Source: Linnemannia schmuckeri (taxonomy: Eukaryota > Mortierellomycota > Mortierellomycetes > Mortierellales > Mortierellaceae). Taken from it: a DNA stretch of 64,000 bases. Below the pieces are notes generated by a model. The model did not search any database, was not told the origin of the DNA, and worked only from the letters and a program-made list of their open reading frames with translations. The stretch spans positions 4,588,001 through 4,652,000 of the forward strand of contig JANATG010000001.1 in assembly GCA_029449235.1 (NCBI GenBank), given 5' to 3'. Shown piece by piece: positions 12,353 through 23,413 of the stretch; positions within the stretch are counted from its first letter, which is position 1, and each line of letters begins with the position of its first letter. The translations under genes were made by a program, and so were the position numbers.

Positions 12353-13171
12353 ATGCCACCAAAGGCCGCACCCAAGAAGAACGCTGCACCCAAGGGAAAG
12401 AAGGGCAACAACGACGGTAATAACTGGAAGGACAAGGGTTCTAGTTCGACCTTAAGGAAACAAGAAAAATAGTGGATACACTACGACCATGAAACGACAC
12501 TCACAACCATGGAGCTATGCGCCACCATCAGCAATGAGTTGAGGGCAAATACAAGAGCAGGGAAAGAAATGCTTTCACTTTGACTGACCTAAATATCTTG
12601 TCGTCTTTGATACACTGGGATCGTAGACGATGATGCCAAGGGAGGCAAAGCATTGAAGACCGCTAACAGCGTCAAGGTCCGTCACATTCTTTGCGACAAG
12701 CAAAGCAAGGCATTGGAAGCTATCGAGAAGCTTAAGTCTGGCATTGCCTTCAACAAGGTACCCTTATTGTGCTATTTCAGTCGATCAGGTGAACTGAGGA
12801 CATGATAAGGGACGAGTTGTACCAGATGAATACAACTAATTACGAACATTGGGTCGGCTAATGATCGACATTGTAGGTTGCTGAAGCGTACAGTGATGAT
12901 AAGGCCAAGGAAGGTGGCAGTTTGGGCTGGATGGTCCGAGGTGAGTTAATTATCTTAAATCAATGAGCTATGTACTTGTCGACCGCGCTTATTAATTGAC
13001 CAATGTGTCCATACCATACGTTGCTGCGAAATAGGCTCGATGGTAGGCGCGTTCCAGGATGCTGCGTTCTTGCTGCAACCCAGCTCAACAGCCAAGCCCA
13101 TCTACACGGACCCCCCTATCAAGACCCAGCATGGATACCACGTCATCATGGTGGAGGATCGCAAGAACTAG
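12353..13171 (+). CDS. Parvulin-type peptidyl-prolyl cis-trans isomerase, Par14/Pin4 type
   Basis: Isomerises X-Pro bonds; human Par14 is implicated in pre-rRNA processing and chromatin. Four exons are read: 12353..12416, 12627..12757, 12877..12940 and 13035..13171, with introns in phases 1, 0 and 1, giving exactly 131 residues, the length of human Par14. Residues 1-22 are a Lys/Pro/Ala-rich basic tail (MPPKAAPKKNAAPKGKKG), as in Par14. The rotamase domain reads VKVRHILCDKQ, LEAIEKLKSGIAF, YSDDKAKEGGSLGWM, GSMVGAFQDAAF, then IYTDPPIKTQHGYHVIMVEDRK. There is no WW domain and no phospho-Ser pocket of the Pin1 kind. The start was chosen by the matching N-terminus. Confidence 0.95.
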
Positions 13172-13281
13172 GATGTGTGCTCTAATTTTTGGTGGCAACA
13201 AACAAGCGCTCTCCAACTTCATTAAAGAAATCTTTTACTTGAACAAAAAAGCACGCTTCAGGACTATCTCCTTTCAATTCT

Positions 13282-13340
<59 letters not shown>

Positions 13341-15758
13341 TATCTTCCTCTCGATCGAGCTATGCCAACGTAGTTAGCTTATTCTGGACCTCTACCTATC
13401 CGAGAGGTTGTTACGGCTTCTGAGCGTCCATTGTTGAAGGGAGCATTTGATTGAACGTTTTTCTTCATTCTTCTCGGTGGCAAGGGTCAACAGCATATAA
13501 GCAAAGATGGACGGACGATACATGAATTTTTGTACTTTCCTTATCGACGCATGTCATGAAGACCACGTTTGTTTACAGTTGCGCTTATTTTGCATATGCT
13601 TGCGAGTACTGTAGTGCATTTTTTCTCTCGTCAAGTAGGTCTGCTTTGATGTTTTTCCTTTCACTCACCGACCGACTGACTGACAGGCTGACCGTCACTT
13701 CCGCTTGTCTCTTCTTCTCTCTCCCTTCTTTCTTCTCTCTCTTTCTCTCTCTTCTCTTCTCATCCCTTTCTCCTCCACTCTTCCCTTCCCTCTCTTTATT
13801 CCCCCCATCATCCCCTCACCCTTCCTCCTCCCTTTTCTCTCGCCCATTCACCCGTCTTTTCTACTCTGCCACTTTCCCCCTTTCTCTCTTCCTTCTGCAC
13901 CCTCATTGGGATTCATTTTTTGTTGATTGATCATCACATTGTTCACTCAACTTTACACTCACTCTGTACACTTTTTGTAATTTATTCTTCTTTGCACTTC
14001 TTTTTTGCTTTCTTTCACGTACACTATTTCTACTTCTACCACCCTCTCCCTTTGTGCCCTTTGTAAAATTCCTTTGGTTCGTTTTCTGTGCCCTTGTTTT
14101 TTTCCTCCTTTTTTTATTTTCTGTACATGACCTTTGTCACCCTGATCTCATAAGGACCTCCTTCGCCTTTAACTATACAACAACAAACTACAAAAAAAAT
14201 ATATATATTTCAGCTTCCAGCAGCAGATCGGGCAACCCATCACCAACTACAACAAGTTGATTCAGGAAAATACATAACTTCCACCTGATCAACGCAAAAG
14301 AGAAAAAAAAAATAGCAATTCGATAATAATAACAAAACCTTGTTTCTCCTCCTCTTCTCTTCCTTCCCGACAAGGACGACGACCGACGACACAGTGGACA
14401 TACGGGAAACTTTTTCTCTTTACTTCAATCGGCTTACTATCTCTTTCTTTTAAGAGAGTGTCCCTTCTTCACACCCCTTTCTCGACTCTTTTATTCGGCC
14501 GCGATCAACTCTGATCCTTTCCTTCTGGTAAGTAGACGAATGACCATCTCTTTTTCACAAGAGATTAGTTTCATGCACACCTGCTCACCTTATAAGTACC
14601 TAAGGATACAACTGGAAACGCACAATGGTCGACAAGGCTGAGAGACGTATAGACAAGCAGGCATAGAGACATCCCGGCCATCCAACCTCCTGCACGTTCC
14701 TCGTGCATAATCCCTTTTGGCTGTTCATCCTTCTTCCCTCTTCCCTTTCCCCTCCCTTCCCTTTCCGCTTCCTTTTTTGTATTACCCTTTTACCATTCGG
14801 TACCATTTGGCCTTAGAACAATCTCCCTCTCTTTCCTCCCTATTGACTCAATCAACCCCACTGCGGTCATTCATCCTCAGTTCTGTCCACTCTTGTGGCC
14901 CACATTCAGTCAGTCCGTCAGCCTGAACTGGCTTGTGTGTGTTGTGGTTGTTTGTTGTTTGTTGTTTGTTGCTGTTGTTTTTGTATTCCCCTCATTGTAC
15001 TCTCACTTTCTCAACCCCTTGGCCTTCCCTTTCCCTCTCCCCCTCTCTCATCTTTTTTGTGCCTTGTATCTCGCTTTCTCTCTCCTCTCGCTCGCTTCCC
15101 TTTCCCTCACTCTCCCTCTCTCTCTCACTCTGTCTCCTTCCCTTTTTGTTCTTTAGTTCTTTCACATATACACACACAACAACAGCGCACGCAAAGACTT
15201 CATATCACTCGTTCTCTTTGCTCTCTCACACCCCAATTCATTCACGCAATTATCCCTCTCCATCTCACACACTTATACTCTTGTCATATCTCCCCTTGCC
15301 GACTCGGAAAGGATTTTTTTTCTTTTTGCACCTTGACCTCTTTCCATGTTCCCTTAATCCTGAACGGTAGCCAACAGCCTCTTGTCCTGCGTTGCCCTGC
15401 CCTCTTTTCATGTTCGTCAGCTGCTCCTCATCTTTCCCTTCACTTTTCTATCCCTCGTACTCTCTGCTATCTGATCTCCTTATCCACTTTTTTTGTGTTT
15501 GGAACATATTTGCACAGCACAGCTTCACTCCTCCGTCGCTCACAAAAACCTGTCTCTTCACTACTAGTTAACTTACTCTGGCATTTTATGCTGTATCTTC
15601 TTGATCTCCTGTAGAGCCTACACACTCTTTTGCTGCCATACTTCTAGTGCTCTTCAAGCCCTAGTCAATGCCCCAGAAAGTAACGGCTATCAAGACAACA
15701 AACTCTCCATCCGCCTCCTATCTATCCAACTGAATCATACCAACCTATCCGACCAACC
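13172..15758. other. Pyrimidine-rich upstream region / probable long leader of the PUF gene
   Basis: About 2.6 kb, strongly C/T-rich on the plus strand, with no supportable gene. A good splice donor (CTG then GTAAGTAGAC) lies near 14528 and a possible acceptor (CTCCTGTAG) near 15614, so a 5'-UTR intron of about 1.1 kb in the PUF transcript is possible but unproven. Long pyrimidine-rich promoters are common at highly expressed fungal genes. Confidence 0.45.
13287..13337. repeat. (TC)n microsatellite, about 25 units
   Basis: An uninterrupted TC dinucleotide run just downstream of the Par14-like gene. Confidence 0.93.
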
Positions 15759-18700
15759 ATGGCCATGAACTCCCAGCGACGCACCTCCGAAGGGCTCAAT
15801 GGCGATGAGATTGTCCACCAGCGACAAGTCAGAGCCGTTGGCTCATCGCCTACCTCTGAAGAACCTCGTGCCTCGTTTTCGGGGGAAACCGAACAAGAAC
15901 GAGAGGACCGCGAAGTGGTAAGATTCAGCACCCTCACTCCTCCGTACCACGTCTCTCACTCTTCCTTGTGTTAACTTCCACTTACACGAAAGAAAGCGGC
16001 TGACCTCCTTTGTGTTGTTACTGTCTGCGTGATAGGCCGAGAAACTCGAGCAAAAGCGTCTGGAACACGAACGCCAGCGTATCAAGAAGAGGGAGCTCTT
16101 TGAGCAGCAGATGCAGCAATTGGAGATTCAGCAACTTCAGGAGGAGCAAGCCATGTTGGCGGCCAAAAGTAACGGATCGTCTTCGAGCCTCAACAAGCCT
16201 AAGCTCGGCTCATTCTCTGGACCATCGGATGTTGCTGCCAATCTGCGCTCTCTCCCTGCGTCGAGACGCAACTCGAACGATGCAGTTGACCTGTGGGGCG
16301 AGATGGAAAAGATGTCGATTGGCGATAGACAAAAGTCTTCTGTTGAGTAAGTACAAACTAACGAAAGAGGGGCTGTTCGGCTGGGCTATGCACACAACAG
16401 CACACGCGCACAAAAACACACATGGTCCCTCGCCTTTTCTTCACACATGCATGAACGAGGTGTCGTAATAGGGATGGATTCCGATCAGTGGCTGATTTTC
16501 ATTTTTGTATTTTTTTTTATGTGGCTTTCTTCTTTTTGGCCTAACCGAACAAATTCGCCTCTTAGCAGTCTACCCAAGATTGGTCGATCAGGATCAGGAA
16601 GGGACGAGAGCTCCTCACCCTCTGAATCGACCTTTGACGACAATGCCCATCTGTCCCAATACACCGAGCGCTTCATCTTTGAAGATGACCATGACAACAA
16701 CAGCCGTCTACCCTCGCTTCAGATGAACAGGGTCTTGCACGACGACGGCATCTGGAAGGACAAGCAGGGACTCGGTGTCGGACCCTCTGCCCTTGGGAGC
16801 AGCAGTTCCTACCTGCAGCGCTACCTCATGGGCAATGATGACGACAGCTTCCCCACCATGGTGAGTATCCATCCCCTCCTTGATTTGACGCACCGTCTCT
16901 CTCTGCTTCCCTCTGGATTGCGCAGCACTGGCGTCTAGTATGCTTTGTTGCTCCTTTTCAAAGATCAATGGATGAAATCTATCACGTTCTAACCATCCCC
17001 TTCCACACTTCAATATAGTTGTCGACCTCATCGAGTGCGTTGGATCTTGCCAAGATCCCTCACTCCTCTGGACTGCGTCACCCTGGTGGACACGACTCGG
17101 GTCGCACCTCAGAGTGGCCTCAGTATAATAACAAGCCCTTGGCGGATCGCATCCCCACTGCACCCCACATGCCCCAACGCACCAACAGTCTCGTCGGCTA
17201 TGGTCTCAACAACAACCCCGAAGAGTCGCTGAAGTCGGCCCTCCCCAAGCTCACTTCCTCGTACTCGACCTCGGAGATCCCTACTCGCTTTGGCAAGGGG
17301 CCTCTGTCAGCTTTTGATGACTTGAGCGAGGCTGAGCACCACCAAGGCTTGATGATGAAATCTGACATTGTTTCAGGAGAGGTGTGTTTGCAGTTCCAAC
17401 AGCAGGGCTACTGCCCTCGTGGAGATCTCTGCAATTATCTCCACACTCACACCCTTCCTGGAACTGCTCGCTCGACCGCGGGAATGCCCTTGAGCCCTGG
17501 TTTGGGTATGACTGTTGGAACAATGGCCGGATCGGCAACCTTCTTCGCACGCGCCAACACCTCAGTAGCTGGTGGATCCACCAACTCTTTGGTCAACGGC
17601 ACCGCCTTCCCCTTCACCGTGACTCCCAGTGGTTTCAGCAACCCTACCGCAGGATCGACCAACTTGCTTCGCATGCAGCAACAGCAACAACAGACTCAGC
17701 AACAGCAACAGACCGCCAACAGCATTGCTCTTGCCAACAAGGCCAACCAGAAGCGACCCGTCGTGGATGTTGAGGCGAACCGGTTTGCCGGTGCTGCTCT
17801 GGAAGGCTTTGTCGGACAGATTTACTCGCTCTGCAAAGACCAGCATGGCTGTCGCTACCTTCAGAAGAAATTGGAGGAACAGAATGACAAGTACCTCGCC
17901 ATCATCTTTGGAGAAGTCTTTGGCCACTTTATTGAGCTCATGACCGGTAAGTCTTACGTCTTTTTCAATTGATTTATTAAATGTGTTTGTGGAATGCAAT
18001 TCTAATATAATGTTTTGAATATGTCACTCCATAATATGTAGATCCTTTCGGCAATTACCTTTGTCAAAAGCTGCTTGAGTTTTGCGGCGACGAACAGCGC
18101 ACCATCATTGTTGAGAATGTTGCACCCGAATTGGTCAACATTTCTTTGAACATGCACGGCACCCGTGCTGTTCAAAAGATGATTGAGTTCCTGTCGACCC
18201 CTCAGCAAATTGCTATTGTCGTGGTTGCGCTGAACCCCAGTGTCGTTACGTTGATCAAGGATCTCAACGGCAACCATGTCATTCAAAAGTGTCTGAACCG
18301 CTTTGCTTCGGAGGACAACCAGTTCATCTACAATGCCATAAGTGCCCACTGTGTTGAGGTTGCTACCCATCGCCACGGATGCTGTGTCTTGCAGAGGTGC
18401 ATTGACCACGCCTCGGTCTCTCAAAAGATCCAGCTGGTCCGTGAGATCACCTACAACGCCTTAACCCTTGTTCAAGATCCTTATGGCAACTATGTTGTCC
18501 AATACGTCTTGGACCTAGCTGACAATCGCTTCACCGATGCCCTCATCCGCCGCTTCATCGGCAACGTCTGTGCCCTCTCCGTGCAAAAGTTCAGTTCCAA
18601 CGTCATGGAGAAGGTATATATTTCTTGTTTGTGCTTATAGGACTAGGTTACACAGAACGTGGGATCCAGTCAAACGAACATGTTCTAATGTTTTTATATT

Positions 18701-19461
18701 TCTATTAATTGTAGTGCATCCGCGTGGCTGAGCCGGATACGCGCAAGTTTTTAATTGAGGAGATGATCAACAAGACGCGCTTGGACAAGTTGCTGCGGGA
18801 CTCGTACGCTAACTATGTGGTTCAGACCTCGCTCGACTTTGCTGATCCTATCCAGCGCACGCAGTTGGTCGAGTGCATTCGCCCCTTGTTGCCTGCTATC
18901 CGCAATACGCCCTATGGCAAGCGTATCCAGGGCAAGCTCCACCGTGACCAGATGTCAGGTGTCAACAACTCGATGGCGCACCTTGGCATGGGTGGTGGTA
19001 TGGGCATGAACGGCGGCATGGGCAACATGAACAACAACATGGCAGTGATGAACGGCATGGGAGGCATGAACGGCGCGATGGGTATGACTACTATGAACGG
19101 TATGAACGGCATGCCCAACCATGGACCCAACATGGGCATGAACAACATGGGCATGAACGGCGGCATGGGAGGTATGAACGGTGGGATGAACGGTGGGATG
19201 AACGGTGGTATGAACGGTGGTATGAATGGAGGTATGCCAATGGCCAATATGGGTGGCATGAATGGCGCTATGAACGGAGGCATGAATGGAGGCATGAACG
19301 GGATGAACGTCAACGGCAACATGAACGCCAACATGAACGGCAACATGAACGGCAACATGAACGGCAACATGATGGGCTTTGGCTTTCCCGGGATGAACAA
19401 CCACTTTGGAAACGTTGGGATGATCGGGATGAACGATTACAACCCTTATGGATACATGTAA
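15759..19461 (+). CDS. PUF (Pumilio) RNA-binding protein with CCCH zinc finger
   Basis: A post-transcriptional repressor that binds 3'-UTR elements. Six exons are read: 15759..15917, 16036..16346, 16566..16860, 17019..17946, 18042..18613 and 18715..19461, giving about 1003 residues. A coiled-coil-like Glu/Gln segment encoded at the start of exon 2 (about residues 54-90) is followed by Ser-rich linker. A C-x8-C-x5-C-x3-H finger sits at about residues 378-398. Eight PUF repeats follow (about 500-830) with RNA-edge residues C..Q, N..Q, T..Q, N..Q, C..Q, N..Q, S..E, N..Q for repeats 1 to 8. By the known PUF code this reads UGUAUAUA (5' to 3'), the usual UGUANAUA class. The C-terminal about 150 residues are Met/Gly/Asn repeats (MNGGMNGG type). 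The architecture resembles fungal Mpt5/Puf4-like proteins; the exact orthologue is uncertain. Exon 4 begins with TTG immediately after a TAG acceptor, so that codon is internal, not a start. Confidence 0.92.
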
Positions 19462-19896
19462 AACACCCCCCTTTGTTATATTTTTATTGGCCTCTTTTTT
19501 TTTCTGGAGTGCCCTGTTCCATTTTCTTTAAGCAATCCCGAATTTTTTTTGAAGGATCGTTTGTTACAATATTTTCTACGAGGATTTTTTTTTTCTGTTT
19601 TTTTCTCTTTTATACATTATCCCTTGTTTCTTCTCTTTTTACGCGTACTTTTTTTTTTCTTTCTCTATTTCACTCCTACCCTCGTTTTACTATTACTGTA
19701 TTTCTTTTTGTAGAAACTTCATATCGTAGTGTTCAGCAGTTCTCTTTTTTTCTTTGTGTACTTTACATGAATGTATTTTCTTTTGTGCCTGCATTTGTTG
19801 AATTGTTTTTTTATGGATTGAGGTTGTTGAAACAAAAATTGGTAGATGTAGATGTTTAAAAGACGCGACAAGGGATCTGTTTAGCGCAAGATGTAT
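19462..19896. other. Convergent 3' flanks of the PUF and GPI-protein genes
   Basis: A T-rich region between two convergent genes, with T runs and AAAATTGG-type A-rich ends. No gene is seen and no clear UGUANAUA site was found here. Confidence 0.45.
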
Positions 19897-20406
19897 TTAA
19901 TGGAGAGCAACGATAACGGCGGAGATGGCGGCAAGACCGGCGGCGACCTTGGACGACAAGGTACCTGAAGAAATCGTGGCGGCATTCCCAGCCTGCTGCC
20001 GAGTAGGAAAGGTGGTTGAAGGAAGCACGGGAGGAGCTGCCGCGTTTCCTCCAGCACCAGACGCAGTAACAGGAGGAATACCCTCACAAGCAGCAGACTT
20101 CAAATTCGCATAGGTTTGCAAGACCATCGTGACCATCGTTGGGTCACATGAAGTAGGCCCCATACAGGGCTGAATCCATGCCCCGTCTGATGCTGAAGCC
20201 AGTCCACAATAGCAAGTTTTTTGTTGCCCTGTGAGCGCCCCTGAGGTTGGAGGGGGTTGGTTCTGAAGACCTTCGCATGTAGGCGATTGTTTGATGCTTG
20301 CGGTGACGATGCATGTTGTACAGGATGCTTGGTTTGCCTGTGCGGCTGTTGTTGACGCAAAGGTGGCCAATAGAGTCGAGATGAGGAAAAGGATTGAGGA
20401 ACGCAT
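19897..20406 (-). CDS. Small secreted cysteine-containing protein with GPI-type C-terminus
   Basis: Single exon, 169 residues from the chosen start. The N-terminus is a clear signal peptide (MRSSILFLISTLLATFAS, cleavage near TTAAQA). The mature part has eight cysteines (CTTC, PTC, TCYC, QPC, TSC, AAC) that can form four disulfides, then a Gly/Ala/Pro/Ser spacer and a hydrophobic C-terminus (VAAGLAAISAVIVALH) after small residues, typical of GPI anchor addition. It should sit on the plasma membrane or wall. It is not CFEM as far as I can tell. An in-frame ATG 78 nt upstream (20484) would bury the signal peptide. A TATAAAAA box lies directly before that upstream ATG, so transcription should start downstream of it, which favours 20406. 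Confidence 0.8.
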   Translation of the reverse strand: MRSSILFLISTLLATFASTTAAQANQASCTTCIVTASIKQSPTCEGLQNQPPPTSGALTGQQKTCYCGLASASDGAWIQPCMGPTSCDPTMVTMVLQTYANLKSAACEGIPPVTASGAGGNAAAPPVLPSTTFPTRQQAGNAATISSGTLSSKVAAGLAAISAVIVALH

Positions 20407-20484
20407 GGTGGTAAGTTGAGAGAAGTGGGCTGCTGGAGTGAGTTCTGGAGAAAGGTGATGGGAGTAGGAAACAGGACGCGACAT

Positions 20485-20492
20485 TTTTTATA
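20485..20492 (-). promoter_or_regulatory. TATA box of the GPI-type protein gene
   Basis: TATAAAAA on the minus strand about 80 nt upstream of the chosen ATG at 20406 and touching the rejected ATG at 20484. The spacing suits a TATA element, and its position is the main argument for the downstream start. Confidence 0.5.
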
Positions 20493-21288
20493 TGAAAAGT
20501 GACAAATTCATTTGCCGAAGGTTAGTTTGAGACTGAATGTTGTAACGGGTGCGATGAAACAGGAAACAAAATGAAAACAAATGTATTCGGCGTTATCGGA
20601 CTAGCGCTAGCAAGCTTCACGGAGTGAGGAGGACGTATAACCTTTCTTTAGAAAAAGTTGACGACTCCTTGCTTGTTTGGTCAGGCCACTGTCTCCTTGT
20701 GAAAATTAATAAAAGACAAGGCATAACGAATCATCGAGAAGGGCAGTGGACGGAGTTGAAAAATGAGAATGCTTTATTGCTGCTTGTTTATTGTGATGGT
20801 ATTCAAAAAAGAGCCGGGTAAAACTATGCACCGTTCTGCTCTTCCCCTATGGAGAAGTGGTGCACGTACCAAATGTGGTTCTTGGTGAGGTGGTAGCGAA
20901 ACAACCTTAATTTTCATTTGTGCGATCAGCGCGAGAAACACTGTATTTTACGTTTAAAAAAAAAAAAAGAATGAGAAGAGGGGGAGCTAGAGAGAGAATT
21001 GGTAGACAGGGAGGGAGGGAGGTAAGAGAGAGAATAAGGCAAGGAAAGCTCGCCAAGATGAAAGATGCGCCTTTCTGGATGAACAATGCCAATTTTTTTA
21101 TACTCCTTGTTTGACATGCCAAGGACAAAAGTTGACAGCGGCCAGAGAGGTAGCCAAATGGAGTGGTGGTATATGACACGCCTAACCGTCCAGCAACAAT
21201 AAAAGAAAAAAACAAGGGGGACTATCAGTTGGGGCCAGAATAAAAAAAGAGGAGGCGATCTGTAAGGGTTGACTAGTATGTTAACTAT

Positions 21289-21320
<32 letters not shown>

Positions 21321-22108
21321 GCAAAAAACAACAGGCGTGCGTGGACCACGGATATTCCAGTCTGTAAGAGGGCAACAAATATGGATGGTTGGCTAGTGGC
21401 AGCCAGGCGTTCATAGCTACATTGCTTTTTGACTCTTCAATGCTGGCTCTTTCAATCCTTGCTTCATTGGAATTCAAGGTCGCGTCGTCGACGCTTGTTC
21501 GCTTGTCAAACTTTGTGATGGCTTTAGGAGATATTTAAACATCAGACCAAGGTTAGTAGCTTCATGCGAATTAGCATATTTAACCCATTCAAGGTACGTG
21601 ATTTGGATCTGTGCCATGGCTTTAGGGGTTTGAGTATTAAGGTAACGTGATCAGATTACTAAAAGCTCATTGTGCTAGAATATGAAATGGGTAGACAGAC
21701 GTGCGTGGATAGGTGTCAGCAAGAAAGAAGGTGGAGGAGGATCTTACAGATATCGCTATAAAATGTAATACTTTCAGAAATACGACGCCATTTATAAAGA
21801 ACCTAGACTAAGGCGGGGCAGGGTTGCTCTTTCTCAAGACAAAGTCAGGAGAGGGTATGAGAGGAAGGAGAAGGAAATAAATAGAGTGTAAGGGATGGTT
21901 TTCAAAGGTACAGACGAGGTGTTATTCAAGTTACTAGGTAAAGATATTTGGGTGCCGCGGACTATATACATATGTTTTGGATGTAGTTATGCTAAATTAA
22001 TTTTGGGGGCAATACAAAGGCTGCCTGATCATACCAGGGATCGATCGCTCATATCAAGAGCATATTCACTATACCAAGAGTCAACCGATCATGGCAAGAG
22101 TTGACCGA
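20493..22108. other. Non-coding spacer before the F-box/LRR gene
   Basis: About 1.6 kb. It contains A-rich tracts (20956-20968 and 21292-21320), a purine-rich GAGGGAGG run near 20985-21030 and, near 22030-22110, a loosely repeated CAAGAG/CCGATCAT motif. No gene was recognised on either strand. Confidence 0.45.
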
Positions 22109-23413
22109 TCATATTGTACAAGGCAATAATATATTGATCAGAGTCGAGTTGGCCTTGAGAGCCTCAGATAGCGCAACAGCTCCATTGGGTCCGATCCAGT
22201 TGCCCATCAAGTCCAAAGTGGTGAGGGTCGAGTTGGTCTTGAGTGCCTCAGAAAGCGCAACAGCTCCTTTGGATCCGATCGAGTTGTCCATCAAGTTCAG
22301 AGTGATGAGGGTCGAGTTGGTCTTGAGTGCCTCAGACAGCGCAACAGTTCCGTTGTCTCCGATCAAGTTGTTGTTCAAGTCCAAGGTGGCCAGAATCGAG
22401 TTCGTCTTGAGTGCCTCAGAAAGATCAACAGCTCCATTATCTCCGATCGAGTTCTTGTACAAGTCCAAGGTGGTCAGAGTCGAGTTCAGCTTGAGTGCCT
22501 CAGACAGCGCAGCAGCTCCGTCGTCTCCGATCGAGTTGTTGTTCAAGTCCAAGGTGGTTAGGGTCGAGTTGTTCTTGAGTGCCTCAGACAGCGCCTCAGC
22601 TCCGTTGTCTCCGATCGAGTTCCTCCCTAAGTCCCAAGTAGGGAGAGTCGAGTTCAGCTTGAGTGCCTCAGACAGCGCAGCAGCTCCATCGTTTCCGATC
22701 GAGTTGTTGTTCAAGTCTAAAGTGGTTAGGGTCAAGTTGGTCTTGAGTGCCTCAGACAGCGCAACAGCTCCATTGGGTCCGATCCAGTTGCCCATCAAGT
22801 TCAAAGTGGTGAGAGTCGAGTTGGTCTTGAGTGTCTCAGACAGAGCAACAGCTCCATCGTTTCCGATCGAGTTGTTGTTCAAGTCTAAAGTGGTTAGGGT
22901 CAAGTTGTTCTTGAGTGCCTCAGACAGCGCTTCAGCTCCATTGGATCCGATCGAGTTGCCCATCAAGTTCAAAGTGGTGAGAGTCGAGTTCGTCTTGAGT
23001 GCCTCAAACAGCGCAACAGCTCCGTTGTCTCCGATTGAGTTGTTGTACAAGTCCATATTGGTCAGGGTTGAGTTGGTCATGACGCTATAAATTACTTTGT
23101 CTCGCGTAGATGATGATAGTATTTCATAGGCACAGCTCTGAATCTCTAGGCGTTGTATAAGGTGCTTGTTTCTCTCGACAGATTCCATGCTGGGGCCATG
23201 TTTCGACAACACAACAGAGTTGTAGAGTGGCGGTGTAAATGAGTCGTTCCAGTCCTGACTCACACGCGCACAGGACGCGAGGTCTTTAAGGCCAAGGCCG
23301 CTGGCAATTCTTGAGCGAATCTCATGTAAATCGAGGGGATGTGTCCGGAATGTCTTAGTCATAAAGAAGAGCGTGACAAGCGTGACGGGGGTGATGACGA
23401 GGATGGTGATCAC
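22109..23413 (-). CDS. F-box-like leucine-rich repeat protein (RNI type)
   Basis: Single exon, 434 residues from the first ATG; an ATG at codon 18 is an equally good start and would remove a hydrophobic leader (ITILVITPVTLVTLFF). Residues about 25-68 (HPLDLHEIRSRIA through LYNSVVLS) resemble the divergent F-box of Mucoromycota LRR proteins, so the protein may be an SCF substrate receptor; that is inference. Residues 114-421 are eleven ribonuclease-inhibitor-type LRR units of exactly 28 residues (pattern NSTLTTLDLNNNSIG, then G-A-x-A-L-S-E-A-L-K), followed by a partial unit ending in ILLPCTI. Nearly identical units point to recent expansion. A two-unit inverted fragment lies at 24.2 kb. No TIR, NB-ARC or kinase domain is present. 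Confidence 0.82.
   Translation of the reverse strand: MITILVITPVTLVTLFFMTKTFRTHPLDLHEIRSRIASGLGLKDLASCARVSQDWNDSFTPPLYNSVVLSKHGPSMESVERNKHLIQRLEIQSCAYEILSSSTRDKVIYSVMTNSTLTNMDLYNNSIGDNGAVALFEALKTNSTLTTLNLMGNSIGSNGAEALSEALKNNLTLTTLDLNNNSIGNDGAVALSETLKTNSTLTTLNLMGNWIGPNGAVALSEALKTNLTLTTLDLNNNSIGNDGAAALSEALKLNSTLPTWDLGRNSIGDNGAEALSEALKNNSTLTTLDLNNNSIGDDGAAALSEALKLNSTLTTLDLYKNSIGDNGAVDLSEALKTNSILATLDLNNNLIGDNGTVALSEALKTNSTLITLNLMDNSIGSKGAVALSEALKTNSTLTTLDLMGNWIGPNGAVALSEALKANSTLINILLPCTI
22151..23074 (-). repeat. 84-bp tandem repeat array, 11 units (LRR coding)
   Basis: Eleven contiguous in-frame units of 84 bp without length change. Units fall into two alternating variants (NLMGN versus DLNNN at the variable surface), so the array probably grew in blocks larger than one unit. 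Confidence 0.88.

Noticed and set aside
13556..15614. Several plus-strand Ser/Leu/Phe-rich frames
   Set aside because: Arise from pyrimidine-rich leader DNA; codon use and composition are not gene-like.
18912..19404. Minus-strand frames opposite the Met/Gly/Asn tail (poly-Pro/Ile or poly-His/Val)
   Set aside because: Antisense reading of the low-complexity tail of the PUF gene.
22101..23090. 329-residue plus-strand frame
   Set aside because: Antisense of the LRR array; the repeat period keeps it open by chance.
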